Positions 6,124 through 6,962 of a stretch of 6,962 bases of DNA are shown in pieces. Both the position numbers and the translations under genes were made by a program. The notes under the pieces were generated by a model. That model ran no database searches and had not been told where the DNA came from. It saw nothing but the letters and a program-made list of their open reading frames with translations. The stretch is taken from assembly GCA_948472605.1 (NCBI GenBank), contig CAOKUH010000078.1, positions 1 through 6,962 of the forward strand, in the 5' to 3' direction. Position 1 is the first letter of the stretch. Each line of letters starts with the position of its first letter. The DNA is from an uncultured Mycoplasmatota bacterium (GTDB lineage: Bacteria > Bacillota_I > Bacilli_A > RF39 > UBA660).

Positions 6124-6274
6124 ATGCAATGAGTTGGCAGCGAAATTATAAAGTATTAACGTGTTTATAAAGTTTTCAAAGTATCAAGACTGCCTTAGAG
6201 AAATGATTAATATAAACTCCCTACTACTTTTGATTTCTAACTTATAGCAAATATTATGGAAAGGAGTATTGTTT
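6124..6274 (+). promoter_or_regulatory. Putative S4-binding autoregulatory rpsD leader (pseudoknot)
   Basis: Complementary segments nest as follows: GAGTT 6131-6135 with AACTC 6215-6219; directly inside, GGCAG 6136-6140 with CTGCC 6190-6194; and an apical hairpin TTATAAA 6146-6152 with TTTATAA 6164-6170. AAAGTA 6178-6183, within the loop, can pair with TACTTT 6225-6230 beyond the outer helix, making a pseudoknot. In Bacillota, S4 represses its own gene through a structured rpsD leader, and the position and length here fit. The same 3' strand, TACTACTTT 6222-6230, also complements the Shine-Dalgarno region AAAGGAGTA 6260-6268 with one mismatch, suggesting a switch in ribosome access. The helices are my pairing by eye; the function is inferred from the downstream gene. 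Confidence 0.6.
6261..6266 (+). promoter_or_regulatory. rpsD Shine-Dalgarno (decides the start)
   Basis: AAGGAG at 6261-6266 lies eight bases before ATG 6275. An in-frame TTG at 6269 is only two bases from this site and is therefore an unlikely start. The site is complementary to leader bases 6222-6230. Confidence 0.85.
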
Positions 6275-6877
6275 ATGGCAAGATATACAGGACCTGCTTA
6301 TAAGAAAGCAAGAAGACTTAATTTTTCTCTTTTAGAAAATGGTCGCGAATTAGCACGTCGTCCATATGCACCTGGAGCTCATGGAGCAGATCGTCGCAAA
6401 AAAATAAGTGAATATGGAGTCCAATTACAAGAAAAACAAAAAGTACGTCTTATGTATGGTTTAACTGAAAAACAATTTAGAAAAACTTTTGAACATGCAC
6501 AACGTATGAAAGGTGTAGCTGGTGAAAATTTACTTAAATTATTAGAAAGCCGTTTAGATAATTTAGTTTATCGTATGGGACTTGCTAAAACTAGACGTGG
6601 TGCTAGACAAGTAGTTAATCATGGTCATATTTTGGTAAATGGAAAAAAAGTTAATATTCCATCTTATCAAGTTAAACCAGGTGATACTATTAGTATTAAA
6701 GAACATTCTTTAGAACATAAAGCTATTAAAGAATCTTTAGAAGCTAATGTAAAATGCCCAGCATATGTAGAATTTGATCAAAAGAAAATGTCTGGAACAT
6801 ATTTAAGACTTCCTGATAGAAGTGAATTAAATAGTGAAATTGATGAAAGTCTTATTGTTGAATTCTACAATAGATAA
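6275..6877 (+). CDS. rpsD: 30S ribosomal protein S4
   Basis: S4 is a primary 16S rRNA-binding protein that nucleates assembly of the 30S body and affects decoding fidelity. In Bacillota it also represses its own mRNA. The product is exactly 200 residues, the same as B. subtilis S4, starting MARYTGP and ending ALIVEFY-like (SLIVEFYNR). RRPYAPGAHG (28-37) and LQEKQK (51-56) are family hallmarks. The S4 RNA-binding fold spans about residues 92-155, with SRLDN, ARQVVNHGHI and VKPGD. The N-terminus has no cysteines (only C161), so this is the zinc-independent C-minus form. ATG 6275 is chosen over the in-frame TTG at 6269 from SD spacing and homology. It appears to be a monocistronic unit with its own consensus promoter, structured leader and terminator. 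Confidence 0.98.
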   Translation: MARYTGPAYKKARRLNFSLLENGRELARRPYAPGAHGADRRKKISEYGVQLQEKQKVRLMYGLTEKQFRKTFEHAQRMKGVAGENLLKLLESRLDNLVYRMGLAKTRRGARQVVNHGHILVNGKKVNIPSYQVKPGDTISIKEHSLEHKAIKESLEANVKCPAYVEFDQKKMSGTYLRLPDRSELNSEIDESLIVEFYNR

Positions 6878-6903
6878 AAAAAACGTTCTCATGAGCGTTT
6901 TTT
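6878..6903 (+). terminator. Intrinsic terminator of rpsD
   Basis: AAAAAACGTTC 6878-6888 pairs with GAGCGTTTTTT 6893-6903 (11 bp, one G-U pair) around the tetraloop TCAT; the T-tract continues after 6903. It starts immediately after the rpsD stop. Because A and T tracts flank both arms, it may also stop transcription from the convergent minus-strand gene ending at 6908. Confidence 0.88.
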
Positions 6904-6907
6904 ATTT

Positions 6908-6962
6908 TTAAATATTTTCTTGTAATTCCATAATTTCTTCTATTGATAAATTAGTATATTCT
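6908..6962 (-). CDS. C-terminal end of a convergent gene, cut by the window edge
   Basis: The minus strand is open from the window edge for 17 codons, ending in TAA at 6910-6908. The visible tail reads EYTNLSIEEIMELQENI. It lies five bases beyond the rpsD terminator hairpin, the spacing expected for a converging gene sharing that terminator. The tail resembles short LS-x-EEI-x-x-L endings such as those in Rpn/PD-(D/E)XK-type proteins, but 17 residues cannot identify a family. No function is assigned. Confidence 0.45.
   Translation of the reverse strand, partial: EYTNLSIEEIMELQENI

Noticed and set aside
6269..6274. TTG at 6269 as the rpsD start.
   Set aside because: It is only two bases from the SD, while ATG 6275 has proper spacing and gives the canonical MARYTGP start and 200-residue length.
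5814..6274. tRNA gene, T-box or metabolite riboswitch in the intergenic region.
   Set aside because: No T-loop/anticodon pattern, no T-box sequence and no known riboswitch core is visible; the leader before rpsD fits S4 autoregulation better.
1..6962. Mobile element, CRISPR array, toxin-antitoxin or defence system.
   Set aside because: All sizeable genes are recognised housekeeping genes in largely conserved order, and no direct-repeat array, transposase or integration site is seen.

Overview
The window is a stretch of housekeeping chromosome from a very AT-rich, walled, Gram-positive-type bacterium (Bacillota). RecU, a bifunctional class A PBP, DnaD, a class II CCA enzyme without an HD domain and a cysteine-poor S4 together point to the Bacilli or a related lineage. 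An uncultured gut relative of the Erysipelotrichia/RF39 type would fit, but I cannot place it to genus. Every tryptophan in the large genes is TGG, and nth stops with TGA, so the standard bacterial code fits.

Layout from left to right: (1) 1-131, a possible 31-codon gene on the minus strand with its own Shine-Dalgarno sequence and terminator. (2) 132-289, an AT-rich divergent intergenic region with a long imperfect inverted repeat and a -10 element for the next operon. (3) 290-3408, a plus-strand operon recU-ponA (Holliday junction resolvase and class A penicillin-binding protein). (4) 3407-3437, a symmetrical hairpin that can terminate both converging operons; the stop codon of nth lies inside it. 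(5) 5790 down to 3426, a tightly packed minus-strand operon cca-dnaD-nth (tRNA CCA addition, replication initiation, base excision repair). The cca/dnaD junction has no spacer and dnaD/nth overlap. (6) 5791-6274, a 484-base divergent intergenic region holding the cca promoter, overlapping inverted repeats, a featureless stretch, the strong rpsD promoter and an rpsD leader that folds on paper into a pseudoknot. (7) 6275-6877, rpsD with a strong hairpin terminator. (8) 6908-6962, the C-terminal end of a minus-strand gene running off the window.

The pairing of recU-ponA converging on dnaD-nth is the arrangement known from Bacillus subtilis. The differences are that ypoC is missing and cca directly abuts dnaD. 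The genes serve DNA recombination and repair, replication restart and initiation, wall synthesis and translation.

I see no mobile element, CRISPR array, defence system or other exotic system. The points most worth a second look are two changed active-site motifs in the PBP (KTG read as KGG, and the second glycosyltransferase Glu read as Asp), the rpsD leader whose 3' strand can pair either within the pseudoknot or with the Shine-Dalgarno sequence, and the very short predicted leaders of the two operons.
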